Below, piece by piece: positions 21,343-33,424 of a DNA stretch of 64,000 nt. The notes below the pieces were generated by a model. The model did no database searches. It was not told where the DNA came from and was given only the letters and a program-made list of their open reading frames with translations. Numbering within the stretch: the first letter of the stretch is position 1; each line of letters begins with the position of its first letter. Position numbers and translations under genes: made by a program. Origin of the DNA: Heterohyrax brucei (taxonomy: Eukaryota; Chordata; Mammalia; Hyracoidea; Procaviidae); assembly GCA_028571685.1 (NCBI GenBank), contig CM053143.1, positions 50,089,208-50,153,207 on the forward strand. The letters are read 5' to 3'.

Positions 21343-21764
21343 GGGGAGCGGAGTGAAGATTCCGGACTAAGCACACGTCTCCTTATATCCCTCTGGAAAC
21401 CAAGACCTAAACTGATAATCAGACAGAGCCTTCTGGTCACCTAGTGAGCCCCAGGACATGGCACAGGGCTGTTAATTTGGACTTCATACCACTGAACAAA
21501 AAACCACCTCTCTTTTGCTGACTCCCACTCCTCGCTAGCCCTGGTTCTCACGGACTGAAGGTAACGCACCATTGTGGCCTTTTTCCTCTGTCTTGGCCAG
21601 TGGACAGAGCTGGGTCTTCCTAGAGGCTAGTCTCAGATGCACTGCTAGTGGGATAGGCAGATGAAATTGCCATATTTTGAGAGCCAGGCTTAGGACTCTG
21701 TACACCTAGCCAATTTGGGCCTCTCTTTTTATCTCTGCCACAGTGTGGTTTGTACAGACTGCGG

Positions 21765-22165
21765 GGCCTATGTGTGGGACATCATGTTGGATGTGGAGAT
21801 TTTAGTGGGACCTAATTCTTAGCCTGGGAGCCAGCGCCTGCAAACACGACAGCGCTTCTCTGACAGAAAAGCAGTAGTTTACACAGTGTTGCCTACAGTG
21901 GGGGCCTGGCAACAGAGGCTGAAGACTCACTACGTCTCGGCACCTTTAGCCTCTCTATCCATCAACCGTGTGGAGAACACCATCTTAGATAGGGTGGCCA
22001 CAGCTGGACCTAATTCTTAGCTTGGGAGCCAGAGCCTGCCCACAGGAGAGTGCGTTTCTACCAGGAAAGCAGTAGTTTCCACAGTGTCGCCTAAGGCTGG
22101 GCCCTGTGAGCAGAGGCCAACAGGGCAGTAGCATTGCTGTATTTTGGAACTAGTTCATCTGGGGT
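21765..22165 (+). promoter_or_regulatory. Two ~198-bp tandem blocks in the L1 5'UTR
   Basis: The block containing CCTAATTCTTAGCCTGGGAG at 21811 recurs as CCTAATTCTTAGCTTGGGAG at 22009, exactly 198 bp later. AAAGCAGTAGTTT and ACAGTGT follow in both copies, and a GCCTCTCT..GTGTGG..ACATC/ACACCATC stretch precedes both. Murine L1 promoters are built of similar tandem monomers; a promoter role here is inferred. Confidence 0.75.
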
Positions 22166-22329
22166 TGGACATAGAGGTGCTTACTTTGCCAGCTGGGAAG
22201 AGGGAACTTGACACCGGAAAACCTGACTGACTTGGGAAGTGGTCAGATACCTTTTGTTTTACATTTTAAGACAGCCTAGAAAAACATCTACAGTCCATCC
22301 TCACAGCATCTCTCCCAGTTTCTACTTAC

Positions 22330-23266
22330 ATGAAACCCAAAAAGCGACGGACACTTCTGGCAAACAAGAAATCACCCATGGCTTCGGAAGGCTCCCAAAC
22401 AAAATGACCAAGGATTTTTCTGGATGAAGAAACTTTTATGAAATAATTGGAAGATGAATACACAAGGATTATATACAGAGCCCTTCTAGACCTTATACAA
22501 AATGTAGCACAACAAAATGAAAAATTAAGCAAGCTGTTCAACCTGATTCAACACCAGTACTCTAAAATCCAACAGATCAAGAACAAAATCAAATGCATAG
22601 AAACTTCCTTTGAAAGCCAAGAAAATGAAATGCAACAAATGGAAAAAAACATTTCTGACTTGGAAGACAGAGCTACTGATGCCAGCATCTATGAGCAGAA
22701 ATCAGAAAAAAGAAACAACAAAAATTAAGCATGTGGGACTCTATTAAGAGGAACAACCTTTGATTAATTGGAGTCCCTGGACACAATGAAACACCTCAGA
22801 ACACAGAGAGTAGTATCGTTGCTAAGCTGCTGACAGAAAACTTCCCAGAAATCATGAAGGATGAGAATATGGATATCCCAGATGCCTACTGTACGCCATC
22901 CAATATAGATCTCAAAAGACTCCAAGACATAATCAAGCTCAACAAAATGAAACATAAGCAGCAACTCTTAAAGGCAGCAGGACTCAAAGCAGAGCTAACA
23001 TTCAGAGGGAAACCCTGTAGGCTTTCATCAGATTTCTCAGCAGAAACCATGCTGCCACGGAGATAGTGGCATAACACATTGAATGCCTTGAAGGAAAAGA
23101 ACTTTCAACCAAGAATTATATATCCTGCAAAAGTATCTTTCAAATACGAAAATGAAATTAAGACATTCCCAGATAAACAGAAGCTCAGAGACTTTGTAAA
23201 AACCAAACCAAAACTGCAAGAAATACTGAAAGTTCTTGGCTTTGACTTAGAAGAACAAAACCAATA
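22330..23266 (+). pseudogene. L1 ORF1 pseudogene
   Basis: An ATG at 22330 begins MKPKKRRTLLANKKS, then the frame meets stops near 22406 and 22444. It continues LEDEYTRIIYRALLDLIQNV and a long Gln/Lys/Glu coiled coil (about 22447-22728). After a break, an RNA-binding part resumes with ENFPEIMKDENMDIPDAYC-type sequence (about 22840) and FRGKPCRLSSDFSAETM (about 23000). It ends with KNFQPRIIYPAKVSF and FPDKQKLRDFVKTKPKLQEIL (to 23264). So coiled coil, RRM and C-terminal domain are all recognisable, but at least three disablements are present. Confidence 0.88.
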
Positions 23267-23698
23267 ACTTTATATTTTAGAACGACACATCATCCAGAAT
23301 TCTACTCAGGGAGTGCTCCAAACTCAGTCACAGCTTTAATACTGAAAGAAACAATCCAGTGATTATCATGAAAAGTATGGTGCCATCACATTAAAAAGAG
23401 GGATGTACTACAGTCATTATAGTCCTTCCAGATGGAGAGGAAGATGAAAAGACTGGTAGTAATTAAAATTGGGTTTATATATAGTTTATTAACGGGGATC
23501 ACAGGGGCAGCTGTAAAGCACAGTAAAGATGTAACATACTATATCAAGAAGTGTAACACAGGAGTCTCAACAACTACAAAATCAGCACTGAAAAAGGTGA
23601 AAAATCAACTCACAAAAAAGAATGTCCCAGAACAGACTAATAAGGACAACAGAGAAAATATCAACACAAAAATAAACATATCACAATGGCAGCAGTGA
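23267..23698 (+). other. L1 inter-ORF region with an 88-codon open frame
   Basis: Between the ORF1 stop and the ORF2 ATG (23686) lie about 420 bp, much longer than the spacer of roughly 60 bp in human L1 or 40 bp in mouse L1. An open frame at 23432-23698 encodes a Lys/Asn/Thr-rich 88-residue peptide and overlaps the ORF2 start by 13 bases in another frame. No protein family is recognised. It may be spacer, or the remains of a translational-coupling arrangement. Confidence 0.55.
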
Positions 23699-26600
23699 AC
23701 ACATACCTATCAATAATTACATTGAATGTGAATGGACTGAATGCTCCAGTAAAGAGACATCAAGTGACATGTTGGATCAAAAGACATGACCCATCCATAT
23801 GTTCTCTACAAGAAACTCACTTGAGACTTAAGATAGGAACAAACTGAAAATTAAAGGATAGAAGAATATTTATCAAGCTAACAATGAACAAAGAAAAGCA
23901 GGAGTGGCAATTCTAATCTCAGACAAAATCAATGTTAATGTAAAATCCACCATCGTGGACAAAGATGGACACTATTGCTGAAAGGTTCAGTACACAAGCA
24001 AGACTTAACTATATTAAATATTTATGCACCTAATATCAGAGCACCTAAATACGTTGAAGAAACACTGACTACACTCAAAAAAGTGTTAGATCACTCCACA
24101 ATAATAGTGGGAGACATCAACACTCCACTCTCAATACTGAACAGATCATCTAAAAAAAAGCTCAGTAAAGATACAGAAGACCTCATTGCCACAATTAACC
24201 AACTAAATCTCATCGATATATACAGAACTTTCTACCCATCAGCAGACAACTACACCTTGTTCTCCAGTGCACATGGAACATTCTCCAGAATTGACCGTGT
24301 GTTAGGACATAATACAATTTTCAACAAAATCCATACCATTGAATTAATGCAAAGCATCTTCTCACATCATAAAGCCATAAAAGTCAAAATCAATAGCAGA
24401 AAAAACATAGAAAGTAGAACTCTTGGAAACTGAACATCTTGCTCAAAAACAAAAAAAGGAATGGTTATAAAAGAAATCAAGGAGGAAATAAAGAAATTCA
24501 TGGATTCCAATGAGAACAAAAACACTTCCTACCAGAACCCATGTGATACAGCCAAAGCAGTGCTCAGAGGTCTGTTTATCTCCCTAAATGCACACATCTG
24601 GAAGGAAGAAAGAAACCAAATCAAGGAACTAACCCTACAGCTTGAACAAGTAGAGAGAGCACAACAGAGGAACCCCTTAAGCAACAGAAGGAAACAGATC
24701 ATAAAGATTAGAGAAGAACTAAATGAATTAGAGAATAGAAAAACAATTGAAAAAATTGAAAAGACCAAAAGCTGGTTTTTTGTAAAGATCCACAAAATTG
24801 ACAAACCACTGACTAAACTTACTAAAGAAAAGCAGGAAAGGAAACAAATAACCCAAATTAGAAATGAGAGGGGAGTGGTCACAACAGATCCAACAGAAAT
24901 CAAAAATATCATAACAGAATACTATGAAAGATTGTATTCTAACAAATTCGAAAACCTAGAGGAAATGGACAAATTCCTTGATTCATATCACCTACCCTAA
25001 CTATCACAATGTGAAGCAGAACAACTTAATAAATGTGTCACAAAGGAAGAGATCGAAAAAGTCATCAGAAAACTGCCAACGAAAAAAAGCCCAGGCCCAG
25101 ATGGCTTCACCACACAATTCTACCAAGCTTTTAGAGAAGAGTTATCTCCAGTACTGCTGAGACTATTTCAAAGTATAGAAAGGGATGGAGCACTCCCAAA
25201 CTCATTCTGTGAAGCCAGCATAACCTTGATACCAAAGCCAGGGAAAGACCCAACCAAAAAGGAGAACTACAGAGCAATATCACTCATGAATCTAGATGCA
25301 AAAATCTTCAACAAAATTCTTGTCAGTAGAATACAACAACATATTAAAAAAAATAATCCATCATGACCAAGTGGGATTCATACCAGGGATGCAAGGCTGG
25401 TTCAACATCAGAAAAACAATTAATGTGATTAACCACATAAATATCACAAAAGACATGAATCAGCTGATTTTATCCATTGATGCTGAAAAGGCATTTGATA
25501 AAGTCTGACACCCATTCATGCTAAAAGCTCTTAGCAAAATAGGCATAGACAGAAAATTCCTCAACGCAATAAGGGCCATTTATACAAAACCAACTGCCTA
25601 CATCATCCTGAATGGAGAGAGACTGAAGGAGTTTCCCTTGAGAACAGGAACTACACAAGGATGCCCACGCTCACCTCTCCAATTAAACATTGTGGTAGAA
25701 GTTCTAGCCAGAGCAATTAGACAAGACCAAGAAATAAAGGGCACCTGCATCGGCAAAGAACAAGCCAAAAATCTCCCTATTTGCTGATGATATGATTGTA
25801 TATGCAGAGAATCCCAAAGAATCTATAAGTAAACTACTCAGAACTGACAGAAGAGTTCAGCAAAGTCTCAGGATACAAGATAAACATAAGTAAATCAGTA
25901 GGATTCCTTTATACCAACAGTGAGTCTGTTAATGAAGAAATCATCAACTCAATACCATTTACTATAGCCCCCAAGAAGATAAAGTACCTAGGAATTAATC
26001 TAACCAGAGAAATAACAGACCTTTACAAAGAGAACTACAAGCCCTTACTACAAGAAACTAAGAGAGACTTAGATAAATGGAGAAACCTCCCCTGCCCATG
26101 GATAGGAAGACTTAACCTTGTGAAAATGTCTATTTTACTCAAAGCAATCTACTTATATAATGCAATCCCAATACAAGTTCCAGCATCATTTTTTAATGAG
26201 ATGGAGAAGCAAGTCATCAATTTTGTTCGGAAAGGGAAGAATCCCTGGATAAGTAAAGTACTACTAAAGAAGAAGAAAACACTGGGAGGCCTCTCACTAC
26301 CCGACTTCAGAACCTATTACACTGCCACAGTGGTCAGAACAGCCTGGTACTGGTACAAGAATAGACAGACTGATCAATGGAACAGAATTGAGATGCCAGA
26401 GATGACACCATCTGCCTATGAACAGCTGATATTTTACAAAGGCCCTAAGACATTAAACTGTGGTAAAAACAATCTCTTCAACAAATGGTGCTGGTAAAAT
26501 TGGATATCCATCTTCAATAAATTGAAACAAGATCCATATCTTACACCTTATACAAAAACCAACTCAAAATTGGATAAAAGACCTAAATATCAAAACTAAA

Positions 26601-27385
26601 ATGATAAAGCTCATCCAAGAAAAAGTAGGAACAACAATGGAAGTTTTAATACACAACATAGACAGACTTCAAAATCTGTCAAACCACAATCAACAGAAAA
26701 TAGATAAATGGGAACTATTAAGAATCAAACACTTTTGCTCATCCAAAGACTTTATCACAAGAGTTAAAAGGCCACCTGCAGAATGGGAAAAAATATTTGG
26801 TAACCCTATGTCAGACCGACGCCTGATCTCCATAATCTATAAGGTACTACAAAATAAGCAATGGGCAAAGGAGATGGACAGACATTTCTCTAAAGAGGAC
26901 ATCCAGGCAGCCAAAAAGCACATGCAGACATGTTCACAATCTTTAGTTATTAAAGAAATTCAAATCAAAACGACAATGAGATACCATCTCACCCTAACAA
27001 GGTTGCCCATGATCCAAAAAACACAAAACAACAAATGTTGGAGAGGCTGTGGAGAAAGTGGAACCCCCCTACACTGTTGGTGGGGTTGCAAGATGGTGCA
27101 GCCTCTTTGGATATAGATATACCGTTTGACCCAGTAATTCCACTACTTGGAATATATCCTGCAGTATCAAGGCCATTCACACCAATGGAGACATGCACAA
27201 GAATGTTTATTGCAGCACAGTCCAAGATAGCAAAAAGATGGAATCAACCCAGATGCCCAACAACAGAGGAATGGATAGGTAAACTATGGTATATATACTC
27301 AATGGAGCACTATGCAATTATAAAGAACAATGATGATTCCAGGAAACATAACCTGGTTTCAACTGGAAGACATTATGTTGAGTGA
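23686..27385 (+). pseudogene. L1 ORF2 pseudogene (endonuclease-reverse transcriptase)
   Basis: It starts MAAVNTYLSIITLNVNGLN with the endonuclease motif LQETHL (about 23805). After a frameshift near 23850 it continues LTILNIYAPN (about 24005), IIVGDINTPL (24100) and SRIDRVLGH. The usual SDH ending of the endonuclease reads SHH here. The reverse transcriptase shows SPGPDGF (25090), [30 protein letters not shown] (25470, then a stop), [12 protein letters not shown] and FADD at 25780-25791 in a shifted frame. The C-terminal part runs through KWCW, CWRGCGESGTPLHCWW and WYIYSMEHYAIIKN to a stop at 27385. Several stops and frameshifts break it. Confidence 0.92.
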
Positions 27386-28446
27386 AAGTAGTCAGAGACA
27401 AAAGGACAAATATTGAATGAGACCCTTACAATAAGAACTCAAAAACAGACTTATGCATAGTAGAAAGACTCTTTGACTGTTGCAAGGGAGAGGAGGGAGG
27501 GAGACGGGGTCGGGGGGGTGGGTTTAGATTAGATAGTTGGTAGAAATTTGTTTGGGTGAAATCAGTGACTGCACACATTAGAAACAAGAACAATATTAAG
27601 TGGACTTCAACATAACTTGAGTACTTGTCCCATCTTAGCCCAATTATGCAATGATAGAGTGGCTGGGGCGGGAGGGGGGGCAGGGGACCATGCTCTTAGG
27701 TGAAATCGAGGCCAATTGGCACAACTAGCATTTTTGCTAAGAGGACTCTCTACACCCTACATTAGTGAGTGGTGTCTGGGGTCTTAAAAACTGTCAAGCT
27801 GCCATCCGAGGGCACAGCAAATTGTCCCAACTCAGCAGGAGCGGATGCTCACCGAGTACCAAAATGACCACTCAGAAGACAGACAGACTAACATCAGTGG
27901 GTGCCTACATTGACATGGGACCGAAAGAACCAGATGGTGCCTGGCCACCACCAGTGATAGCCATGATGGAGCTCACAGAGTTAAGTCTCACTGGCAACAC
28001 AAGAATAAAAAGGGGTGAACCCTGAGATCTCCACTAAAAGACCACCATTGATGGTCCAGTGGCTCTGGGGTTCCCCCTGGGAGCATGGCCCCTGGCCCTG
28101 ATGCTGCCCTTGCCCATGGATCATAATGAAGGTCCACTCTTCAGACAGCAAGGCATTGGACTTGGCGACACAAAGTGACTATATGTTGGGTGCACTTTAT
28201 GGTACTGTGCATCTATAGGATATCATCCTGCTGACCTCTGAGTGGAGGAAGGGGAGTGGGTGGAAAGGAGGGGAAAGGAGACTGTTTGGAGGATCAGACA
28301 CGTACGGAGCAGAGAGGAATAGTCTGCTGTCATCGGGCAGGAGAGCAGTGGAAGCTGCATATAGGTGGGCATGCAAATTTATATGGGAATGTACATTTTC
28401 ACTCAGTCATAATAAAAAAATAAAAATTAAATTAAAAAAAAAACAG
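27386..28446 (+). other. L1 3'UTR with two G-quadruplex-type tracts
   Basis: The first tract (27495-27522) has G-runs of 3, 3, 4, 7 and 3 with short loops. The second (27665-27686) has runs of 4, 3, 7 and 4. A TGAGTGGTGTCTGGGGTCTTAAA block marks the middle, and AATAAA-like repeats precede the tail. An 86-codon open frame at 27765-28025 is not preserved in the copy at 2396-2698, where a 13-bp length difference shifts the frame. Confidence 0.85.
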
Positions 28447-28453
28447 CAAAGAT
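28447..28453. repeat. Probable L1 target-site duplication, right (CAAAGAT)
   Basis: It matches 21336-21342. Confidence 0.5.
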
Positions 28454-28859
28454 CATTGCCATCTGTATAATTTTTAAGGACATCGAGAACACCCCTGCCA
28501 TTCCTAGCAAAAAATCATTTGCGCAATACTTGTCATACATTCCAAATCTAGAACTCCTGTCCATGAAGAAAATTAGACATTTCTTCTTAGGAAATTCAGA
28601 TAGCATCCTTGGAATCACTGCTTGTGCTTTCCATGTTTACTCTTTAACTTCCTTGATATCAACATTTTCATTCAGTGGTACCACCATCCTTTTTTCAAAG
28701 AATAACGTCATCAGAGCATGATTTGTTTTGATGTATAAGGTTATAGTGTTATAATATAACTATAGTTATATTGTGTTTAGAGCTCTGAAGATTAATGAGA
28801 CTAGCATCCCCTTTCATGTTAACTATAGAAAATAAAACAGAATGAGAAATGTTACAGTC
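28454..28859. other. Intergenic, nothing recognised
   Basis: It is A/T-rich. Confidence 0.45.
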
Positions 28860-29052
28860 ACAGCAGATCTGATGCCATCAAGTTGATTCCAACTTAAAGA
28901 GACCCAATAGAACAAAGAACTGCCCCATATGGTTTCCAAGGCTATAGATTTTAACAGACTACATCTTTCTCCCATCAAGCATGTGGTGGGTTTGAACTTC
29001 CAACCATTTGGTTAGCAGCTGATGGCTTTAACCATGATCAGGGATTCTCTAA
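28860..29052 (-). mobile_element. Older AfroSINE variant, antisense
   Basis: It runs from CATCAAGTTGATTCCAACTT to GGCTTTAACCATGATCAG. It is the long variant with a TCCCATCAAGC middle. Confidence 0.82.
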
Positions 29053-29109
29053 ATAACAACCAAAAAGAATCTGTTCGAGAATCTTCCTGGATGTACAAAC
29101 GGCATGCCA

Positions 29110-29510
29110 GTCCATATTAATAATGCCCGTTTACTGAGCCAGGCGTGGTGCTGGCAGTCTGAACTCAGTGTCTCATGTAGTCTGTCAATACTGCCAGGTA
29201 GGTGTTGCCATTCCCTTCCCAAAGATAGAGTAAAATGTGCAAAAGCCAGAACCTGCGTAAGGCAGAAACCTGTCAGAGAAGGAAAACACATTTTCCACTA
29301 AAATGAGCTACAGAAAAATGTTAAGACTGCACTCTAAAAGGGAAGGCTTGTGAGAGTTAGATAAACAAGGCAGTCCTGTAGAGTTCCAGCTCTGCAGGTT
29401 TCACTATGTACAGTATCATAGAGGTTAAATGCCTTGTCCAGGGTCCTAGCTGAAAAGTGGCACTGGTGCTTGAAACGGGTCTATCCAAAATCAGAATGCT
29501 TCTTTGCAGA
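29110..29510 (+). mobile_element. MIR-like core, interrupted
   Basis: The start (CCGTTTACTGAGCCAGGCGTGGTGCTGGCA) and the later GGTTAAATGCCTTGTCCAGGGTCCTAGCTGAAAAGTGGCA-type part fit the two halves of a MIR. About 180 bp of unrelated sequence lies between them. Confidence 0.5.
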
Positions 29511-30171
29511 ATTCATACTTTTGATACCTCTGCTATTGACAGTGATTCCGGAGGCTTGAACTCATCGTGAACAGCCGTGTGTTCTCGTACAAGTTCTTCA
29601 CATGTCCTAGACTTTAGGTGACTCTGACTGTCCATTCTGTTTTTTTCAGTTCAAAGGTCAGTATTCTTGATGGGAAAGAAGACACAAAACATTATGTGAA
29701 AAATGTCACTTCCCCTTTTTCCATTTGTCACACTTCTAACAAGAAGTCAGATCTGTGAGCCTCTCTGTTCTTTGCTTTTTCTGATTCTGAGCTCAACCTA
29801 AAAAATCCTTTTATTTGTCACATGATATGTATTACATACATATTTTCTAGAGAAACCTTCTTCCAGTTTAGCAGCACATGATATTTAAAAGGAGAAACTC
29901 AAACAATTCAAACAGTAAAGCTGGAGCAGAGCCAAAATGGGTGAGAAAAAGAAGGAAGCTTTCTGCAAAGCTGCTGCGTGGTGGAGGGAAACACCAGAGG
30001 AAGATTTGCTATTTAAAATGTTTCACACTGGTAATAATCCTGAATTTAGAACTCTCAGATTAGTGGGTAAAATAACCACATTAACCTATAATTACAAACT
30101 TAAAACTCAGCCATATGTAAGCCAAATAATACAACATCAGGATATATTAATGACAGTTAAGAACACCAGTA
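29511..30171. other. Intergenic, nothing recognised
   Basis: Two short overlapping open frames (29878-30212) read basic peptides with no family resemblance. Confidence 0.4.
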
Positions 30172-30330
30172 CCCAAAAAACCAACCCCATTGCCTTTAAT
30201 TCTGACTCATAGCAATCCTATGGAGCAGAGCAGAACTGCACTATAGGGTTCCCAGGGGTGGCTAGTAATTCAAACTACTGACTTTTTGTTTAGCAGTCAA
30301 GTGCTTAACCACTGAGCAACCAGGAAAATG
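30172..30330 (-). mobile_element. AfroSINE, antisense
   Basis: It runs from ACCAACCCCATTGCCTTTAA to TTAACCACTGAGCAACCAGG. Confidence 0.92.
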
Positions 30331-30834
30331 TGTAACTTTTTATCTTTGCTATTTAATTTAGTATTGACTTGTATGTCAAGATAACTGGATTCACCATAAA
30401 TACTTTATCATGTAAATGCTGACTTGGTAGTTTCTCATTAGCTTCAGCTTCCTGCTTATCATTTAAAAATTTTTTTTACATTGTTTTCCAAGCATTGTGT
30501 CAGGAGATAGTGAGAAGTGTTGCTCTTTGGGTTCCTGGTACCAGTATTTGCTTATGAATTTGATCTGTAGATACATGGGTGTATGTATACAGGTGTAGCA
30601 CAAATGTATTTGCAACTAAATTAACTAATTCCATTTTTCCAAGAATAAAGCAAGAATTAACTGGCCACAAGCAGACAATATTGCTCACTATCCACTGAGT
30701 TATGTTCAGTGTTTTAGTTAGCACACTAACATATTTCAAGCCAAGTTACTAGCTTTATAGGAATTCATTCCTTAGTATACTCAAAAACACATGAACTATG
30801 TTATAGGAACTATTTTTATATTCTGATAGGCAGT

Positions 30835-31040
30835 ATAGTCTAGGGTGCCCAGACTAACTTGGACTGACTACTACCACTGATTAGCCTTGAGCAAGTAACT
30901 TAATTTCCTTGTGCCTCAGTTTCTTCATCGGCAAACTGGGATAATAATACCTACCTTACACATTGTGAGGATTAAACAAATACAGATAAAATGCAGACCA
31001 GTACCTACCAGCTGATAAACGCTTTGTAATTGTTAACTAC
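30835..31040 (+). mobile_element. MIR
   Basis: This is a clear MIR core: GAGCAAGTAACTTAATTTCC, TGCCTCAGTTTCTTCATC and GGGATAATAATACCTACC. A GTGAGGATTAAA end follows. Confidence 0.88.
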
Positions 31041-32889
31041 CATTCTATCAAATGAAACCATTGGCCTATTCATTCTTCTCTTGGCACCCAATGTTCTCTG
31101 AGTTTGCAAATATATTTTCAATTCAATTGTGTCAAATTATCAGCAGAAGACCCAGTAGATGGTTATTTCCTCACTGATTTTTGGAAACTGGAACCTTAGT
31201 TTCAAGCCACTTCACTAGTATGACAGCATCTCAGATCACCCTCATTTTCTCACCGTTCCAGGCACCAAGACAAATGAGACATGACCCTTGCTCTCTGGGA
31301 AAATCAAAACACAACACCATATTGCAAATAATGCTATGATACAAGTTTGCCTGGGTCCACCAGGGAACAGAGGAGAGCAACACCTACCCAGAACAGAGGT
31401 GCTGAAAAGATTTCCTAGGGTAGGTGAGTTGAGCTTCTTCAGAGGCAAAACAGTGGTCTCTGAAGTGTAGAACAAAATTCTAACTCACAAAAAAAAAGGC
31501 CAGAGTTACTGCCTGACATAGACTGGAGAAACGCCCAGAGTGTGGCCCCTATATACTCCTGTAACTCAGTAAATGAGGTCCACCCTTTAACCAAAGGGGC
31601 ACATGAGCCCAGGGGCAAAGACTAGAATGCAGGAGGGACAAGAAGGCTGGTAATAGGGAACCCAAGGTCGAGAAAGGACACTGTTTACAGGTTGTGGCTT
31701 TAACCAATGTTGTAAAACCATATGTGCACTAAGCATTTAATGAGAAGCTAGTTTGTTCTCTAAAACTTCTAAAGTTCAATTTTTTTTAAGAACTGTTCTC
31801 TATAGAAGGAAGAGGAGGGCATTCTAGGTAAGCAATATAGCAATATAGAGAGGCACAGTAAAACACAGCACACTGTGGAAACTGCAGTAATTCCCTGTGG
31901 CTACAGCTCTGTAACTGAGGGCTGGGAGGAGCAAAGGCCCTGAGCTCCATCCTACAGTGTCTGGAGGTTCCCCTGAGGAATACATGGAATGACACAAGTT
32001 ACCACTATGATGACAGTTTTGGCAAGGCTGCAGCTCGCTGCGGAGAGGAGGGATCGATTTCAGCACGAAATTAGATAGGAGGCTGCTACAGCAATCCAAG
32101 CAAGAAACGACAAGGCCTGAATTACCTGCTTTGTAGCTGTGGAAGTAAGAGAAGTGAAAATAGTGAGGTAATACTAAGTGTAGCACATAGGCCTTGAGCC
32201 CCACTTGGCTGTGGGAGTTGACTTAAGAACTCATACAGGACTTCCCAGGTTTCAGGCTTGGAGGACACTTAATAAGATACTGAAAAAACGATACGATTGA
32301 AAATCTCAAGTACCCATATGCCCAAAAAGCATGCCCAAATAACAGCTAAGGAAAAGGGGGATTGCAGAGGCATCAAACTCAGCAGCCCAAGGATAGCTGA
32401 AGTCAAAGGAGTAGGTGAGGTATCATATTGGATTTCCTTTTATCCTCTTTTTCAATAACCAGGCAATCAACGCTGTTCTACCCCTGACAGTCATCTAATG
32501 CAGCTCTGAGCATTAAAAAGAAATCAGAGTGAAGAGTTCAACCTTGAAATTAATTGCAAAGTTTGTTGCAGATGGTTAATGTTTCAAAGGTAGCAACAGT
32601 TTTCTAAGCGACTTGGGTAAAAACATGAACATGAGTCCCTGGTGCCACATTTCCATCCTTGATTGCAGAATCCCCAAGAACAAACCTTTCCTTTGGCTCC
32701 TGGGGACTTAATTTCCCTAGGGAACTATTGTGGTGATTCGACTTTAAGACTTTGTAGGAAGAATCACGGTTATTTCTCTCTGGAGTCTTACCAAGAGCAA
32801 GAAACAGGGAAGTAAATAGTCACTAAAGAGGGACAAGGGGAATAAACATGCTTTTAGCCATGAATAACTCATGTCTGGAAAAAAAATAA
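31041..32889. other. Intergenic, unassigned; probably old degraded repeats
   Basis: The part 31800-32260 has the look of an ancient interspersed repeat (GGCATTCTAGGTAAGCAATA, AGCAATCCAAGCAAGAAACG), but I cannot name it. No exon or gene signal was seen. Confidence 0.4.
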
Positions 32890-33056
32890 ATAAAATAACC
32901 CCAGTGCCATCGCGTCGGGTCTGACTCATGGCCACCGCAGACACCAGAGCAGAACTGCTCCATAGAGTTTCCAAGGAGCACCTGGTGGGTTTGAACTGCT
33001 GACCCTTTCATTAGCAGTGGTAGTACTTAACTCATTACACCACCAGGGTTTCCCAA
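32890..33056 (-). mobile_element. AfroSINE, antisense
   Basis: It is little diverged, running from CCCCAGTGCCATCGCGTCGG to ACACCACCAGGGTTTCC. Confidence 0.94.
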
Positions 33057-33199
33057 AAATCAAAAAGCTGGCCAAATTTTTAAAACTTATAAATTAGACT
33101 AGCAGAGTGATACTACCCTGTTGGAGCTGCTACTTATAACCTACGTGTGGGTGAGTTGTCCACACCAGTTGAGCTATTCCCAACACCACCAAAAAAAAA

Positions 33200-33362
33200 A
33201 AAAAAAACAAAAACCAGTGCCATTGAGTCAATTCTTTCACACGGTGACCCTATAGCACAGTGTAGAACTGCGCCAGTTTCCAAGGAGCGCCTGGCAGATT
33301 CAAACTGCCAACCTTCTGATTAGCAGATACAGCACTTAACCACTACACCACCAGGGTTTTCT
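33200..33362 (-). mobile_element. AfroSINE, antisense
   Basis: It follows an A-tract (33186-33205), its reversed neighbourhood, and ends CTACACCACCAGGGTTTTC. It is 150 bp from the previous copy, in the same direction. Confidence 0.93.
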
Positions 33363-33424
33363 CTCAACACAAAAAAAAGGTGTAATTCATTATATGCTAA
33401 CTTCTGCATAATTGTGGTTTTATA

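Larger units (their letters stand above)
21343..28446 (+). mobile_element. Near full-length L1, inactive, afrotherian lineage
   Basis: It has all parts of a non-LTR L1 in order: a 5'UTR of about 1 kb (21343-22329), ORF1 (about 22330-23264), an inter-ORF spacer of about 420 bp, ORF2 (23686-27385), a 3'UTR of about 1 kb with G-rich tracts, and an A-rich tail to 28446. Frameshifts and stops in both ORFs mean it cannot move on its own. L1 proteins normally form an RNA-bound particle (ORF1p chaperone, ORF2p endonuclease and reverse transcriptase) that also mobilises SINEs. Confidence 0.92.

Noticed and set aside
23975-25000. Open frames of 152 and 179 residues as host genes
   Set aside because: They are fragments of the broken L1 ORF2 (endonuclease and linker region), flanked by other L1 parts in order.
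27765-28025. 86-codon frame in the L1 3'UTR as a conserved ORF
   Set aside because: The homologous copy at 2396-2698 has a 13-bp length difference that breaks the frame, so no frame conservation is shown.
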